DNA of 64,000 nucleotides from Streptomyces decoyicus. GTDB lineage: Bacteria > Actinomycetota > Actinomycetes > Streptomycetales > Streptomycetaceae. The position numbers were made by a program, and so were the translations under genes. The notes below the pieces were generated by a model that saw only the letters and a program-made list of their open reading frames with translations, was not told the origin of the DNA and searched no databases. The DNA lies in contig NZ_CP082301.1 in the NCBI RefSeq assembly GCF_019880305.1, positions 1,798,001 to 1,862,000 on the forward strand. Reading direction: 5' to 3'. Shown here piece after piece: positions 8,361-16,502 of this stretch (within the stretch, counting starts at the first letter, position 1; each line of letters begins with the position of its first letter).

Positions 8361-9211
8361 GTCCGACCTCCCGCCGACCGGGCCACGACATAGGTGATAA
8401 CCGAGGTGCTGCTGATCGGCTTGTCCGGGTGCCACTCATGGAGCGCGGCGGCCAGGGCGCCCGGGTTGCCGTACAGGCCTGGTGCGAGGTCGTACTTGGG
8501 ATTGGTGGCGAGGTACTCGGCGGCATGGTCGAGGCCGGAGAACTCGAAGCGATGCTCCTCGTGTTCGACCGTCACCACGTCCATGGCCGACTGCGCCAGA
8601 TCGGCGAGGTTGCCTCCGTGCGCGGTGGCGTAAAGGCTCTCGTGCCGGTCGGCGTGCGGGTCGAGACCGGCGGCGGTGATGAGGGCGTCCATGTCGCTGT
8701 AGCTGTCGAGCGCCTTGGTGACCAGCACGGCGAGTCCGCCTGCGGCCAGGGTGCGGGCGATTTCCGCGATTGCCCGCCCGGGGGCTGGTGAGTGGTAGAG
8801 ACAGAACGCCGCAACGGCCAGCTCACACGAGTCATCGGGCAGAGGTAGGTGGTGAAAGTCCCCTTGGAGGAACGCAAGTTGGGTTCCGGGGTAACGGCCG
8901 GCGCGGCTTCGGGCGGCATTCAGCAAGGCGGGAGAGGCATCGATACCCACGAGCCGCTGCGGCTTCAGCTGCTCGGCAATGACGCAGCTGCTGGTTCCGC
9001 GGCCGCATCCGATGTCCGCTACCAGGCCGGGAAGGCGATCGGACTCGGTTCGGTGTGCCTGGGCCAGCTGGACGATCGTCTCGGGGACGGGCCGTCCTGC
9101 GATCTTGGCCCGCATCAGTGCGCTGGAGCGGCGGGCCAGTCGGGCGGTTTTGCCGTATAGCTCGCCCTGGCGGCCGGGGTCGAGAAACGGGTTGTTGATC
9201 ACGAGCCGCAC
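8357..9211 (-). CDS. Class I SAM-dependent methyltransferase
   Basis: A 284-residue methyltransferase. Motif I is VADIGCGRGTSSCVIAEQL, followed by VGIDASPALLNAAR (acidic residue that binds SAM ribose), FLQGDFHHLPLPDDS, and a post-motif of AVAAFCLYHSPAPGRAIAE, typical of UbiE-like small-molecule methyltransferases. About 60 residues of N-terminal extension precede the Rossmann core. GTG 9211 is the most likely start; a GTG nine bases downstream is also possible, and starts further upstream would overlap the previous gene. It is coupled to the following phosphotransferase by a GTGA overlap. It probably adds a methyl group to the operon product or an intermediate. Confidence 0.8.
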   Translation of the reverse strand: MRLVINNPFLDPGRQGELYGKTARLARRSSALMRAKIAGRPVPETIVQLAQAHRTESDRLPGLVADIGCGRGTSSCVIAEQLKPQRLVGIDASPALLNAARSRAGRYPGTQLAFLQGDFHHLPLPDDSCELAVAAFCLYHSPAPGRAIAEIARTLAAGGLAVLVTKALDSYSDMDALITAAGLDPHADRHESLYATAHGGNLADLAQSAMDVVTVEHEEHRFEFSGLDHAAEYLATNPKYDLAPGLYGNPGALAAALHEWHPDKPISSTSVITYVVARSAGGRT

Positions 9212-9233
9212 CCCCGCTCGGGGCGCGGAACGA

Positions 9234-9746
9234 TCAGATGTGCTTCGCGGCGACCTGCTGGAGCCAGCGTCGCGTGTGCTGGCGGCTGGTGAGGAGCACC
9301 ACTTCGGCATGGCCGGCGGCGAATTCCTCGATCTTGGCCATGACCCGCGGTCGCATCTTGCGCCGGTACGTGGCGACGTAATTGATCACGCCCCAGGTGA
9401 TGCGATTGTGCACACCGTTGCCCTTGTGCCCGGCGCCGTGCCGGAGCTGCCGGGAGAAGATCCCCCACAGTGCGGCCGGTGTCGAGACGTCCATCAGCAC
9501 CACGGTGTCGCACGCTTCGAGCCGGATCTGCAGCGTGGAGTTGTAGTTGCCGTCGATGACCCACGTCGGCTGCGCGACCAGGCCGCGCTGCACCTCGGCG
9601 AACTTCTCCATGGGCAGGGCGTTCCACTCGTCGTCGTAGAACGCGGCGTCCAGGTGCGTCACCGGAGCATCCAGGATCTCGGCCAGTTTGCGGCCAAGAT
9701 CCGACTTGCCGCTGCCTCCGCAGCCGACGATGGCAACCTTCTTCAT
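9234..9746 (-). CDS. Small P-loop kinase-like ATPase
   Basis: A 170-residue P-loop protein beginning MKKVAIVGCGGSGKSDLGRK, with a Walker A motif (GCGGSGKS) at residues 8-15. It resembles the adenylate-kinase-like or FlaR (topology-modulation) group: a substrate segment HLDAAFYDDEWNALP, then TWVIDGNYNS, then VVLMDVSTPAALWGI and an Arg-rich lid (YRRKMRPRVM). It probably phosphorylates a small substrate rather than acting as a motor. ATG 9746 follows CTGGAG; the longer reading from 9800 would begin inside a hairpin. It is separated from the upstream GT-like gene by 96 bases, one of the widest gaps in the operon. Confidence 0.75.
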   Translation of the reverse strand: MKKVAIVGCGGSGKSDLGRKLAEILDAPVTHLDAAFYDDEWNALPMEKFAEVQRGLVAQPTWVIDGNYNSTLQIRLEACDTVVLMDVSTPAALWGIFSRQLRHGAGHKGNGVHNRITWGVINYVATYRRKMRPRVMAKIEEFAAGHAEVVLLTSRQHTRRWLQQVAAKHI

Positions 9747-9763
9747 GGTGCTCCAGCCTAGAG

Positions 9764-9800
9764 GTGTTCGGGTGCCCGGGCGGCTCGGCCGCCGGAACAC
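9764..9800 (-). other. Hairpin inside the operon, upstream of the kinase-like gene
   Basis: GTGTTC near 9764 pairs with GAACAC ending at 9800, with a GGCGGC/GCCGCC inner stem. It sits in the 96-base gap after the GT-like gene. No U-tract follows, so it may be an RNA-processing or partial-attenuation element rather than a full terminator. Confidence 0.4.
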
Positions 9801-9842
9801 ATACGGATGGTCGGGGCTTGCTGGCCCGTACCAGGCGGTTCG

Positions 9843-10895
9843 TCACGCGGCTCCCTGCCTCGGCGACGCTGCGGCGGTAGCTACGGCCAGCACGGTCTCC
9901 AGCGCGTCGACCTGGTGGCTGAGGCGGAACAGCTCCAGTCGGCCGATGCACTCCGAGATCAGTTCGGCGTGCTGGTGGCTGCCAGCGATCTTCTGGAGGG
10001 CCTCGATCCGCTGGATCACTTGGTCGCCGGACCTGACCATCAGGTCCTCGGGGAGGAACCGCTCGACGTGCCGGATGCTGTCCGGCGCCAGCGGCAGGCA
10101 TCCGGCGAGGACTGCCTCGAAGATCCGCTGGGTCATCTGTCCGACCGCGGCGTACCGCTCAGGCAGGAGCAGGATCGTAGCCAGTGTGCTGCTGTAGAGC
10201 CGGGAGACGGCGTTGAACGGGATTCGGCCGAGGAAGGTGACGTGTGGCCAGCGCGCGGTGTCGGTCCATTTGCCGCCCACCTGGTGCTCGAAGCGGGCGG
10301 CGGCTGGAGCGAAGAAGCCGTCGAATGCGTCGTCGCGGTCGTACTGGTTGCCGACGTAACCGAGCGGCGTCCTCCGGTCCTCGCTGGCCAGGGCGATGGG
10401 GTCGGCGCCGTCCAGGAGCGCGTCGGCCACGGGGAAGAGCAGACGGTGGGCACCCGCAGTGGGCGTGAGAGCGGCCTCGCACACCTCGACGTTCCGGGTC
10501 CGTCGCCAGATGCTGTCCTCGCGCAGTTGCCGGTCCTTGTCCCAGATCACCGTGGGGGTACGGCGGCGAACGGTGTAGTGCTGGAGCAGCTCTGCCTGGC
10601 GGTGGAGATCACAGGTGTGTCCTTGGGTGCCGCAGGCGGTGGTGTTGCGTCCTTCGATGGACCAGCGCCATTCGAGGAACAGCACGTCGATGTCCGGGAT
10701 GCCGGCGTCGAAGGTGTATGCGCCGCCGAGGTCGTCTCCGGCTTCGAGGCGATCGCGGTCGGCCTGGAGAAACACGATGTCGTGGCCGCGACCGAGGAGC
10801 GCGTCGATCAGCGGCCGCCGGTGGCTGCGGCCTCCGTCGGGGGTGTCCATGACTCCGTTTCCGAGGAAGCCCCAGAAGCTGTATCCGATCTTCAT
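9843..10895 (-). CDS. Glycosyltransferase-like protein (GT-B type)
   Basis: A 350-residue protein with the look of a GT-B or CgeB-like transferase. It opens with MKIGYSFWGFLGNGVMDTPD, a phosphate-binding-like Gly-rich strand end. It continues with IDVLFLEWRW, PTVIWDKDRQLRE (as in CgeB-type proteins, where an acceptor or donor Asp follows the strand) and a C-terminal lobe PHVTFLGRIPFNAVSRLY followed by QRIFEAVLAGCLPLAP, the usual nucleotide-sugar-binding E and Gly loop. ATG 10895 overlaps the carbamoyltransferase stop (ATGA). Likely role: adding a sugar to the nucleoside-type product. Donor and acceptor cannot be read from the sequence. Confidence 0.65.
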   Translation of the reverse strand: MKIGYSFWGFLGNGVMDTPDGGRSHRRPLIDALLGRGHDIVFLQADRDRLEAGDDLGGAYTFDAGIPDIDVLFLEWRWSIEGRNTTACGTQGHTCDLHRQAELLQHYTVRRRTPTVIWDKDRQLREDSIWRRTRNVEVCEAALTPTAGAHRLLFPVADALLDGADPIALASEDRRTPLGYVGNQYDRDDAFDGFFAPAAARFEHQVGGKWTDTARWPHVTFLGRIPFNAVSRLYSSTLATILLLPERYAAVGQMTQRIFEAVLAGCLPLAPDSIRHVERFLPEDLMVRSGDQVIQRIEALQKIAGSHQHAELISECIGRLELFRLSHQVDALETVLAVATAAASPRQGAA

Positions 10896-12622
10896 TTGGT
10901 GATCCACCGCCCTTCGAGCAGCAGAGCATCGAGCCCGGAGTTCGCGAGGCAGTCCAACGCCATTTCCGGGGTGCCACAGATGGGTTTTCCCTTGACGTTG
11001 AGCGAGGTGTTGATCAAGACGGGCACTCCCGTACGGCGGGCGAACGCCTCCAGGACCTCATGCATGAACGGGTTCTGTGCCGCGGTGACGGTCTGGAGGC
11101 GGGCGGTTCCGTTGGCGTGGACGATCGCGGGGATGCGCTCACGGGCAGCGTCGGTCACCTGGGAGGCCATGGACATGTACGGGGCGTCCTGGCCGAGGGA
11201 GAAGAACTCCCGGGCGCGGGCGGAGGTGACCATGGGGGCGAAAGGGCGGAAGGGCTCGCGGAACTTCACCGTGGCGTTCAGGCGCTTGACCACCCCGGCT
11301 TCGAGGGGCGAGGCGAGGATCGAACGGTTCCCCAGGGCGCGGGGGCCGGCCTCGACGCGGCCTTGGAACAGCCCCACGATCATCCCGTGGGCCAGCTGGT
11401 CCGCGAGAAGCTCCGCGGCATCCGCGCCGAGGAGCTTCTGCTTCAGTCCGGGCCACGGGGTGAGGTCCAGCTCCGGTTCCGGGAAGGACGGGCCGAGGTA
11501 GCAGGTACGGGCGATTCCGGACAGCGGCCGTTGGCTGCCGCTGTCGGTGTGCACGGCGACCGCGGCGCCGATCGCCGTGCCTGCGTCGCCGGGGGCCGGC
11601 GGGATGAAGACCTCGTCGAAGATGCCGGCGTCGATGATCCGTCCGATGCTGACGCAGTTGGTGGCCACGCCACCGCCCACGCACAGCCGACGTGAACCGC
11701 TCAGGAGACGGGCTCGTCGCGCGAGATGCAGCATGATCTGCTCGGTGCGCTCCTGGAGGGCGGCGGCCAGGTCCTGGTGGATCTCCTGGACCGGCTCGTC
11801 CGGATGGCGCCGCGGGCAGGTCGCGGCGACGAACCGAGGGGAGGTGCGTGGGTAGCCGGAGGTGAGCACGCGGGGTGGGAAGTACGCCGGGTCGACGACG
11901 AAGCCGGTGGCTGTGGTGCGGACTGCGCGGGTGAAGATGGGTCGGAATCGAGCGGGGTCGCCGAGCGCTGCGAGGGCCATGACAGTGCCTTCTTCGTCGC
12001 CGCGGCGCCAGCCGAGGTGCTCGGTGACCGCTCCATACACGTAGCCCAGCGAAGCCGGGTCCGTGAGCGCCTCCATCATGCGGACCCGCGGGCGGGCGCC
12101 GCGGTGAGCGTGGGCGATGGTGGTGGTCTGGCGCTCGCCGAGGCTATCGACGACGAGAACAGCCGCCTCCTCCCAGCCCGACGCGGTGAACGCGGCCAGC
12201 TGATGCGCGCGGTGGTGCAGTACGGGGGTGACGCGGGCGTCGGGGAAGCCCTGCGCGAGGAGTTGCAGGCGACGCCGGGTACGCACGGCGACCTTGGCGA
12301 ATCCTGCCGCACGCGGTATGGCTCGTGCGCGGGTCGTGCCCGACAAGACCATCCGCAGGGCTGCGGGCGCCTCGGCGAGGTAGCGGATCGGCTGGAAGTT
12401 GTACGCGACGGCATCGACGTCACCGGCCGTGATGCCGGCCTCCCCCAGCAGCCACCCGATGGCCTGACGCGGGTACTCACGGGTGTGCTTCTGCTGGGAC
12501 AAGCGCTCCTCCTCGACGAAGCCCACCAGCTCGCCGTCGATGAGGAGAGCGGCAGCGGAGTCGTGGGTGAAGGAGCACACGCCCAGGACAACGGACGGAA
12601 CGTGGTCCACGACGGTCGTCAC
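10892..12622 (-). CDS. O-carbamoyltransferase of the NodU/CmcH/TobZ family
   Basis: A 576-residue full-length carbamoyltransferase. The N-terminal Kae1-like domain begins VLGVCSFTHDSAAALL and carries the metal-binding HHRAH at residues 136-140. The linker region has CVGGGVATNCVSIGRII. The C-terminal YrdC-like domain shows VEAGPRALGNRSILASP, FREPFRPFAPMV and INTSLNVKGKPICGTP, all family hallmarks. These enzymes make carbamoyl-AMP from carbamoyl phosphate and ATP and pass the carbamoyl group to a hydroxyl. GTG 12622 overlaps the stop of the hydroxymethylase-like gene (GTGA). Together they suggest a hydroxymethyl group is made first and carbamoylated next, although a sugar hydroxyl is an equal candidate. 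Confidence 0.92.
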   Translation of the reverse strand: MTTVVDHVPSVVLGVCSFTHDSAAALLIDGELVGFVEEERLSQQKHTREYPRQAIGWLLGEAGITAGDVDAVAYNFQPIRYLAEAPAALRMVLSGTTRARAIPRAAGFAKVAVRTRRRLQLLAQGFPDARVTPVLHHRAHQLAAFTASGWEEAAVLVVDSLGERQTTTIAHAHRGARPRVRMMEALTDPASLGYVYGAVTEHLGWRRGDEEGTVMALAALGDPARFRPIFTRAVRTTATGFVVDPAYFPPRVLTSGYPRTSPRFVAATCPRRHPDEPVQEIHQDLAAALQERTEQIMLHLARRARLLSGSRRLCVGGGVATNCVSIGRIIDAGIFDEVFIPPAPGDAGTAIGAAVAVHTDSGSQRPLSGIARTCYLGPSFPEPELDLTPWPGLKQKLLGADAAELLADQLAHGMIVGLFQGRVEAGPRALGNRSILASPLEAGVVKRLNATVKFREPFRPFAPMVTSARAREFFSLGQDAPYMSMASQVTDAARERIPAIVHANGTARLQTVTAAQNPFMHEVLEAFARRTGVPVLINTSLNVKGKPICGTPEMALDCLANSGLDALLLEGRWITK

Positions 12623-13575
12623 CTCGTCCCCACCGGTGCGGAAGCCGGCGTGCCGCCAACGCGACGAGTCAGCTGGGCGTACCAGGCAGTCAGGGCCTCA
12701 CCGAGCGGCCCGTCGATGGCGTCAGCGATACGCCACGCCTGCTCGCGCTGTCCGCCCTTCCACAGGCGGTAGCTGCGCATCGTCTCGGCCACGGCATCCC
12801 AACCCGGGTGCCCCGTCTCGCCACCGACTTCAACCCGGTCGAGGAGCTTCTCGAACCCCTCCCATGGCGTGGAAAGTTCAGGCATCAGCGGGCTCGCTGC
12901 CACCCCGGTCAGCGCATCAGCTTTCTCGATGTCGCGCTCGTAGATGTGGAGGGAACCGACGTGGTGGTGGTATTCACCCATGCTGGCGTCCAGCCATCCG
13001 GCGACCAGCTCGTGGAGCGTGGTGAAGAAGAACAGGTCGTACGGCATGCCGATCCATACGTCCTGGCCGCGCATCGTGGTCGACATGTGCAGTCGTCCGC
13101 CGCGCAGGTGGAAGCGGAAGCCGAGTGTGCACGGGACGTCTTTGTGGCCGGCGGTATCCCGCGCCGGGTCGTAGAGCTGGATGGTCGCTCGCCGGGAGTC
13201 GGGGTCGTCCTTGAGGATCTCCACGACGCGGTGGAGCTGGTCGACCTCCCCGCCCCAGTTCCGCATCCTGGGCCCATACGCACCGCGGAGAACGCCATCG
13301 TCGGCGTACTGCCGCAGTCGTCCGTTGTAGCCGAAGATCCACGGGGCGTCGGAGCCGGAAAGGTGCCAGACGGTCTCGGCCACCGCGAAGGCGGGGTTCA
13401 CGATACGGGCGGGCGGCGCGTAGAGGAGCCGTGCACGGGGCTGGGTCAGGCACATGGTGAGGTCGAGGACCTCTCGGGTGGCCATCCCGCGCGGGCTGAC
13501 CTTCTCTCCGCTCTTGGCCAACATCACGGCACAGGTGAAGAGTTCGGCGACGCTGTCGGCGGTCAGGTTCGTCAT
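12619..13575 (-). CDS. Thymidylate-synthase-family enzyme, predicted CMP/dCMP hydroxymethylase
   Basis: A 318-residue thymidylate synthase homologue. Kept residues include SRR (128-129) for phosphate, catalytic Cys149 in DVPCTLGF, R169 and D172 in MRGQDVWIGMPYD, and H210/Y212 in GSLHIYERD. The decisive residue is Asp180 in MPYD: true thymidylate synthases have Asn here (PFN), which selects uracil, whereas T4 dCMP hydroxymethylase and the MilA-type CMP hydroxymethylases have Asp, which selects cytosine. The predicted reaction is transfer of a one-carbon unit from methylene-tetrahydrofolate to C5 of a cytidine nucleotide, released as hydroxymethyl. It is coupled by ATGA to the gene before it and by GTGA to the carbamoyltransferase. 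A housekeeping ThyA role is unlikely given the residue change and the context. Confidence 0.82.
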   Translation of the reverse strand: MTNLTADSVAELFTCAVMLAKSGEKVSPRGMATREVLDLTMCLTQPRARLLYAPPARIVNPAFAVAETVWHLSGSDAPWIFGYNGRLRQYADDGVLRGAYGPRMRNWGGEVDQLHRVVEILKDDPDSRRATIQLYDPARDTAGHKDVPCTLGFRFHLRGGRLHMSTTMRGQDVWIGMPYDLFFFTTLHELVAGWLDASMGEYHHHVGSLHIYERDIEKADALTGVAASPLMPELSTPWEGFEKLLDRVEVGGETGHPGWDAVAETMRSYRLWKGGQREQAWRIADAIDGPLGEALTAWYAQLTRRVGGTPASAPVGTR

Positions 13576-15440
13576 CGGATGGTGGCTCCCTCGCCCTCGG
13601 GCATGCCGGACTCGGCGCACTCGGGGTGGTGGTCGATTGGGTCGGTGCGCGAGATGCCGGCCTCGGCCTGGCGGACGATGAGCTGCGCGATGTCGTCCGC
13701 GCTGTGCCCTCGCCAGCGACAGACCGCATCGCGCGCTTCTCGCGGTACTCGGGCGCTCCCCCTGCTCACCAGGTCGAGCGCATCCGCGACATCGGCAGCC
13801 GTACGGCAGCGGTGCGCGATGGCGTGTTCTGCAAGGCCGAGCGTGCGGTCACCGGCGCGGTCCAGTTCGAGGAGAGGTACGTCGAGGAGTACGGCTTCGA
13901 TGCCGCACGTGGAGGACACGCTCACCAAAGCGTCCGCACCCGCCAGGCAGCCGCGCGCTCCGACGGACAGGTCGGCCACGGCCACTGGCGGCTCTCCGTC
14001 CCGCCGCAGCAGGCGTTCGAAGAGGTGACCCCCTTGGGCTGGGTGCGGGGCAATGACCAGCCCCCAGAGTCCCTGGGCCTCCTTCAGGCCGTCGAGGATG
14101 ATGTCCGCCTGAGCTTGGAGGCGCTCAGGACCGAACGGCTGGCAGGCCCACACCGCGATCCGCTCCGGACCGCGATCCGCTCCGAACAGTTTCTGGAGAT
14201 AGCGACGCTGTGCTTCCTGTCCGAGGCCAGCAAGGGCATCGAAGCGCGGCTGCCCCAGGACGTGGATCGCCGCATCAGGGTGCCGAACCCATGCCCTTGC
14301 CGGGGCGACATCTCGGTCACCCATCACAACGATGTGACGGCTGTGGAGCGCGGGCCAAGCGACCGCACCTGGGATCCACGCCCCGTGCTGGACGTTCACG
14401 GTAGTGGCACCATGCCGCTCTGCGGCATGCGCACCGAGAGCCCCGAGCGGGCTGATGTCGTTGCTCAGCAGCACGGTGTGCGGGCGTACCGCATCGAGTA
14501 GCTCGTGAAGCCACTCCTCCACTCGCACTATGGATCGCCAGGACGGCTGGGTGCACCCAGCGCCCCCTTCCAGCAGCGCGGCCGCCAGACGCTCCAGCCG
14601 GTCCAACCGAACAGTGTGAACGCCGACTTGGACCGTGCCTTCGGTTCCGTCGGGGTCTTCGGTATCCAGACGCAGCCCGGGAACCGTGCCCGAGGCGGTG
14701 AGGGCCTTGGCGGGCGCTCGGCACAGGGTGATGGACTCGCCCGCGGGAGCAGAACAGCGCTCCATCGGGTCGGTGGCGAGGTCGACCAGCACGCTGGATC
14801 GGCCTTCGTCTGCGAGCTCTTCCAGCACCGGTAGCAGCGTCTGCGCATGCCGGGTTGACCAAGACAGCGCCACGATCTCTGCCGTGGGTGCGGCGGAAGC
14901 CGTAGGCGCACGTGCAAGTCGTCTGTCGGGGTGCAGCGTTGTGAGCTTGCGCAACCGGGCGGAGCGCGCCGGATTGTGCGGCGCCGGCGCACCAAGGGCG
15001 TACGCGACACCCGACCAGGTGACGGTATACGCGCGGTACTCTCGTGAGCTGCTGTCCCGCAGCCCGAGCAGTCCTTCGTACGGAGCAACGGTCACGAGCC
15101 CGGGGGTCTCAGCGAACTCGGGCCACGCGCTCAGCGCCAGAAGCTTGCGCACCAGCTGGGTGACCAGACGCCGTACGGGAACGTGCTGTACGTACAACCA
15201 CGAGGCGCCGCCCGGAGTCTCGGCTCGTCGAGAGCTGTACGCCTCCAAGGCGGACATGATGTCCGCGACGTGCCGATCCGCCGCCGTTCTGTCGATAGGC
15301 AAAGCCTCAAGGTCCTGTGTGGTGATGCGGGCAGCTGTCGTGCACCGCAGGGACGCTTCCCCGACGAGCGCCCACACGGTCTGCTCCCCCACGAATGTGC
15401 GGACGAGGCCGAGGGCACTCCTGAGGCCGGACGCCGTCAT
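13572..15440 (-). CDS. Large GT-B-like glycosyl- or glycerophosphotransferase
   Basis: A 622-residue protein. The C-terminal half looks like a GT-B transferase of the CDP-glycerol glycerophosphotransferase or UDP-GlcNAc 2-epimerase type: VLLSNDISPLGALGAHAAER, TTVNVQHGAWIPGAVAWP, HVLGQPRFDALAGLGQ, LVIAPHPAQGGH and a final GADALVSVSSTCGIEAVLLDVPLLEL, where the S-x-x-G-x-E loop would bind a nucleotide diphosphate. The first 280 residues match nothing I recognise. ATG 15440 overlaps the LuxR-like gene stop (ATGA), and its own stop overlaps the hydroxymethylase start, so it belongs firmly to the operon. It probably transfers a sugar or polyol phosphate. Confidence 0.65.
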   Translation of the reverse strand: MTASGLRSALGLVRTFVGEQTVWALVGEASLRCTTAARITTQDLEALPIDRTAADRHVADIMSALEAYSSRRAETPGGASWLYVQHVPVRRLVTQLVRKLLALSAWPEFAETPGLVTVAPYEGLLGLRDSSSREYRAYTVTWSGVAYALGAPAPHNPARSARLRKLTTLHPDRRLARAPTASAAPTAEIVALSWSTRHAQTLLPVLEELADEGRSSVLVDLATDPMERCSAPAGESITLCRAPAKALTASGTVPGLRLDTEDPDGTEGTVQVGVHTVRLDRLERLAAALLEGGAGCTQPSWRSIVRVEEWLHELLDAVRPHTVLLSNDISPLGALGAHAAERHGATTVNVQHGAWIPGAVAWPALHSRHIVVMGDRDVAPARAWVRHPDAAIHVLGQPRFDALAGLGQEAQRRYLQKLFGADRGPERIAVWACQPFGPERLQAQADIILDGLKEAQGLWGLVIAPHPAQGGHLFERLLRRDGEPPVAVADLSVGARGCLAGADALVSVSSTCGIEAVLLDVPLLELDRAGDRTLGLAEHAIAHRCRTAADVADALDLVSRGSARVPREARDAVCRWRGHSADDIAQLIVRQAEAGISRTDPIDHHPECAESGMPEGEGATIR

Positions 15441-15904
15441 CGGGATCGCGCTCCTTCGTCGCTGTTGAGGATGTGCCAGCTCCAGGCGAGGCTTACTCCG
15501 TGCGCGGCGTCGGAGGCGCCCATCTTGTCCAGCAACCGGCGGATGTGCTTCTTGGCGGTGTGGTGCGACATGAGTTGCGCATTCGCGACTTCTCTTGCAC
15601 CCGCGCCCTGGGCGAGCAGCCTGAGCGTGGTCGTCTCCTCGTCAGAGATCTCCGGCCGCGCTGCCTCCACGCCCTTCGGCCGGGCTACGTGGCCTGCTCG
15701 GCACGCCATGTCGGCGAGGGCGGGGCGGCGGCTCCTGCCCAGCTTGGTTCGGATACTGCGGAGGTTGGTCTTGACGGTGTCCTCGGCCAAGCCGATGCGG
15801 GCCGCGATCTCGCTGTTCCCCAAGCCATCAGCGACGAGGCCCAGGATCTCGGATTCCCTTGGTGTCAAACGGACCAGCGGCACAGGCGGTGAGTGTGCGG
15901 GCAT
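15437..15904 (-). CDS. LuxR-type regulator with two HTH domains and no receiver
   Basis: A 155-residue protein made almost only of two LuxR-type helix-turn-helix domains. The first (about 13-56) is canonical: LTPRESEILGLVADGL with NSEIAARIGLAEDTVKTNL. The second (about 86-130) is diverged: ISDEETTTLRLLAQGA with SHHTAKKHIRRLLDKMG. No receiver, PAS or ATPase domain precedes them, so control must come by abundance or by a partner. ATG 15904 was chosen over earlier in-frame codons because CTGGAG lies upstream and the longer reading has no family likeness. It is the third gene of the operon and the first after the regulatory pair, so it is a likely pathway activator. Confidence 0.8.
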   Translation of the reverse strand: MPAHSPPVPLVRLTPRESEILGLVADGLGNSEIAARIGLAEDTVKTNLRSIRTKLGRSRRPALADMACRAGHVARPKGVEAARPEISDEETTTLRLLAQGAGAREVANAQLMSHHTAKKHIRRLLDKMGASDAAHGVSLAWSWHILNSDEGARSR

Positions 15905-15959
15905 GACGGAAAGCTCCAGGATGTGATCGGGCGCGTGGAGTGGTGAGCGCTGGCTGCGG

Positions 15960-16502
15960 TCAGACGGCCGACGGCGTCGATGGCCAGCGCAGGAAGGCAA
16001 GGACCCGTTTGCCGGTGCCGTCCGGTTTGAGGCGTGAGGTCCAGGCGTCCGCCTCGGCGGCCACAAGGCACAGGCCCCGGCCATCGAGTGCGCCGGTCGG
16101 CCCCTCACGTGGCACCGGGAGCTGGCGGGAGTTGTCCTCCAGCTCGATCCCCACAACGGCGTTCTGGTAGGAGATCTTCAGTGTGATCTCCTCCGACAGG
16201 CCTTCAGGCTTGGTTCTTCCGTGGCAACGTGCGTTCGTGACGAGTTCGCTGACGATGAGCAGTACGCGATCGGCGAGAACGTCCAGGCTCCACTCGGCGA
16301 GCTTCGTCCGGGTGAATACCCGGGCCCGGCGGGGAGCCAGGTCGTCGGAGGACAGTGAGATGCTCGATTGCAGCTCGGCGTGCTCGATGACGGCTTCCAG
16401 GGCCAGGGCGGTGGTCTTCATGCCGGCCCCCTCACGCCATCCGCCGGACCCCATCAAGGACTCGGCTGCGGCCGCCGTGCCTGCCGGAGATCGGCCGGTC
16501 AT
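15960..16502 (-). CDS. ATP-binding regulator with HATPase_c fold (RsbW/SpoIIAB-like)
   Basis: A 180-residue protein, or about 153 if the internal ATG at 16421 is used. It holds a HATPase domain: the N-box lies in LLIVSELVTNARCHGR and the G-box in TGALDGRGLCLVAAEADAW. This form, without a kinase dimerisation domain, is abundant in Streptomyces, where members act as anti-sigma factors or regulatory partners of cluster regulators. The ATG at 16502 overlaps the stop of the small upstream gene (ATGA), which favours the longer form. It lies 55 bases before the LuxR-like gene. A partner switch controlling that regulator is plausible but unproven. Confidence 0.8.
   Translation of the reverse strand: MTGRSPAGTAAAAESLMGSGGWREGAGMKTTALALEAVIEHAELQSSISLSSDDLAPRRARVFTRTKLAEWSLDVLADRVLLIVSELVTNARCHGRTKPEGLSEEITLKISYQNAVVGIELEDNSRQLPVPREGPTGALDGRGLCLVAAEADAWTSRLKPDGTGKRVLAFLRWPSTPSAV

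Noticed and set aside
12619..13575. Housekeeping thymidylate synthase ThyA
   Set aside because: The uracil-selecting Asn is Asp, and the gene is embedded and translationally coupled in a biosynthetic operon.
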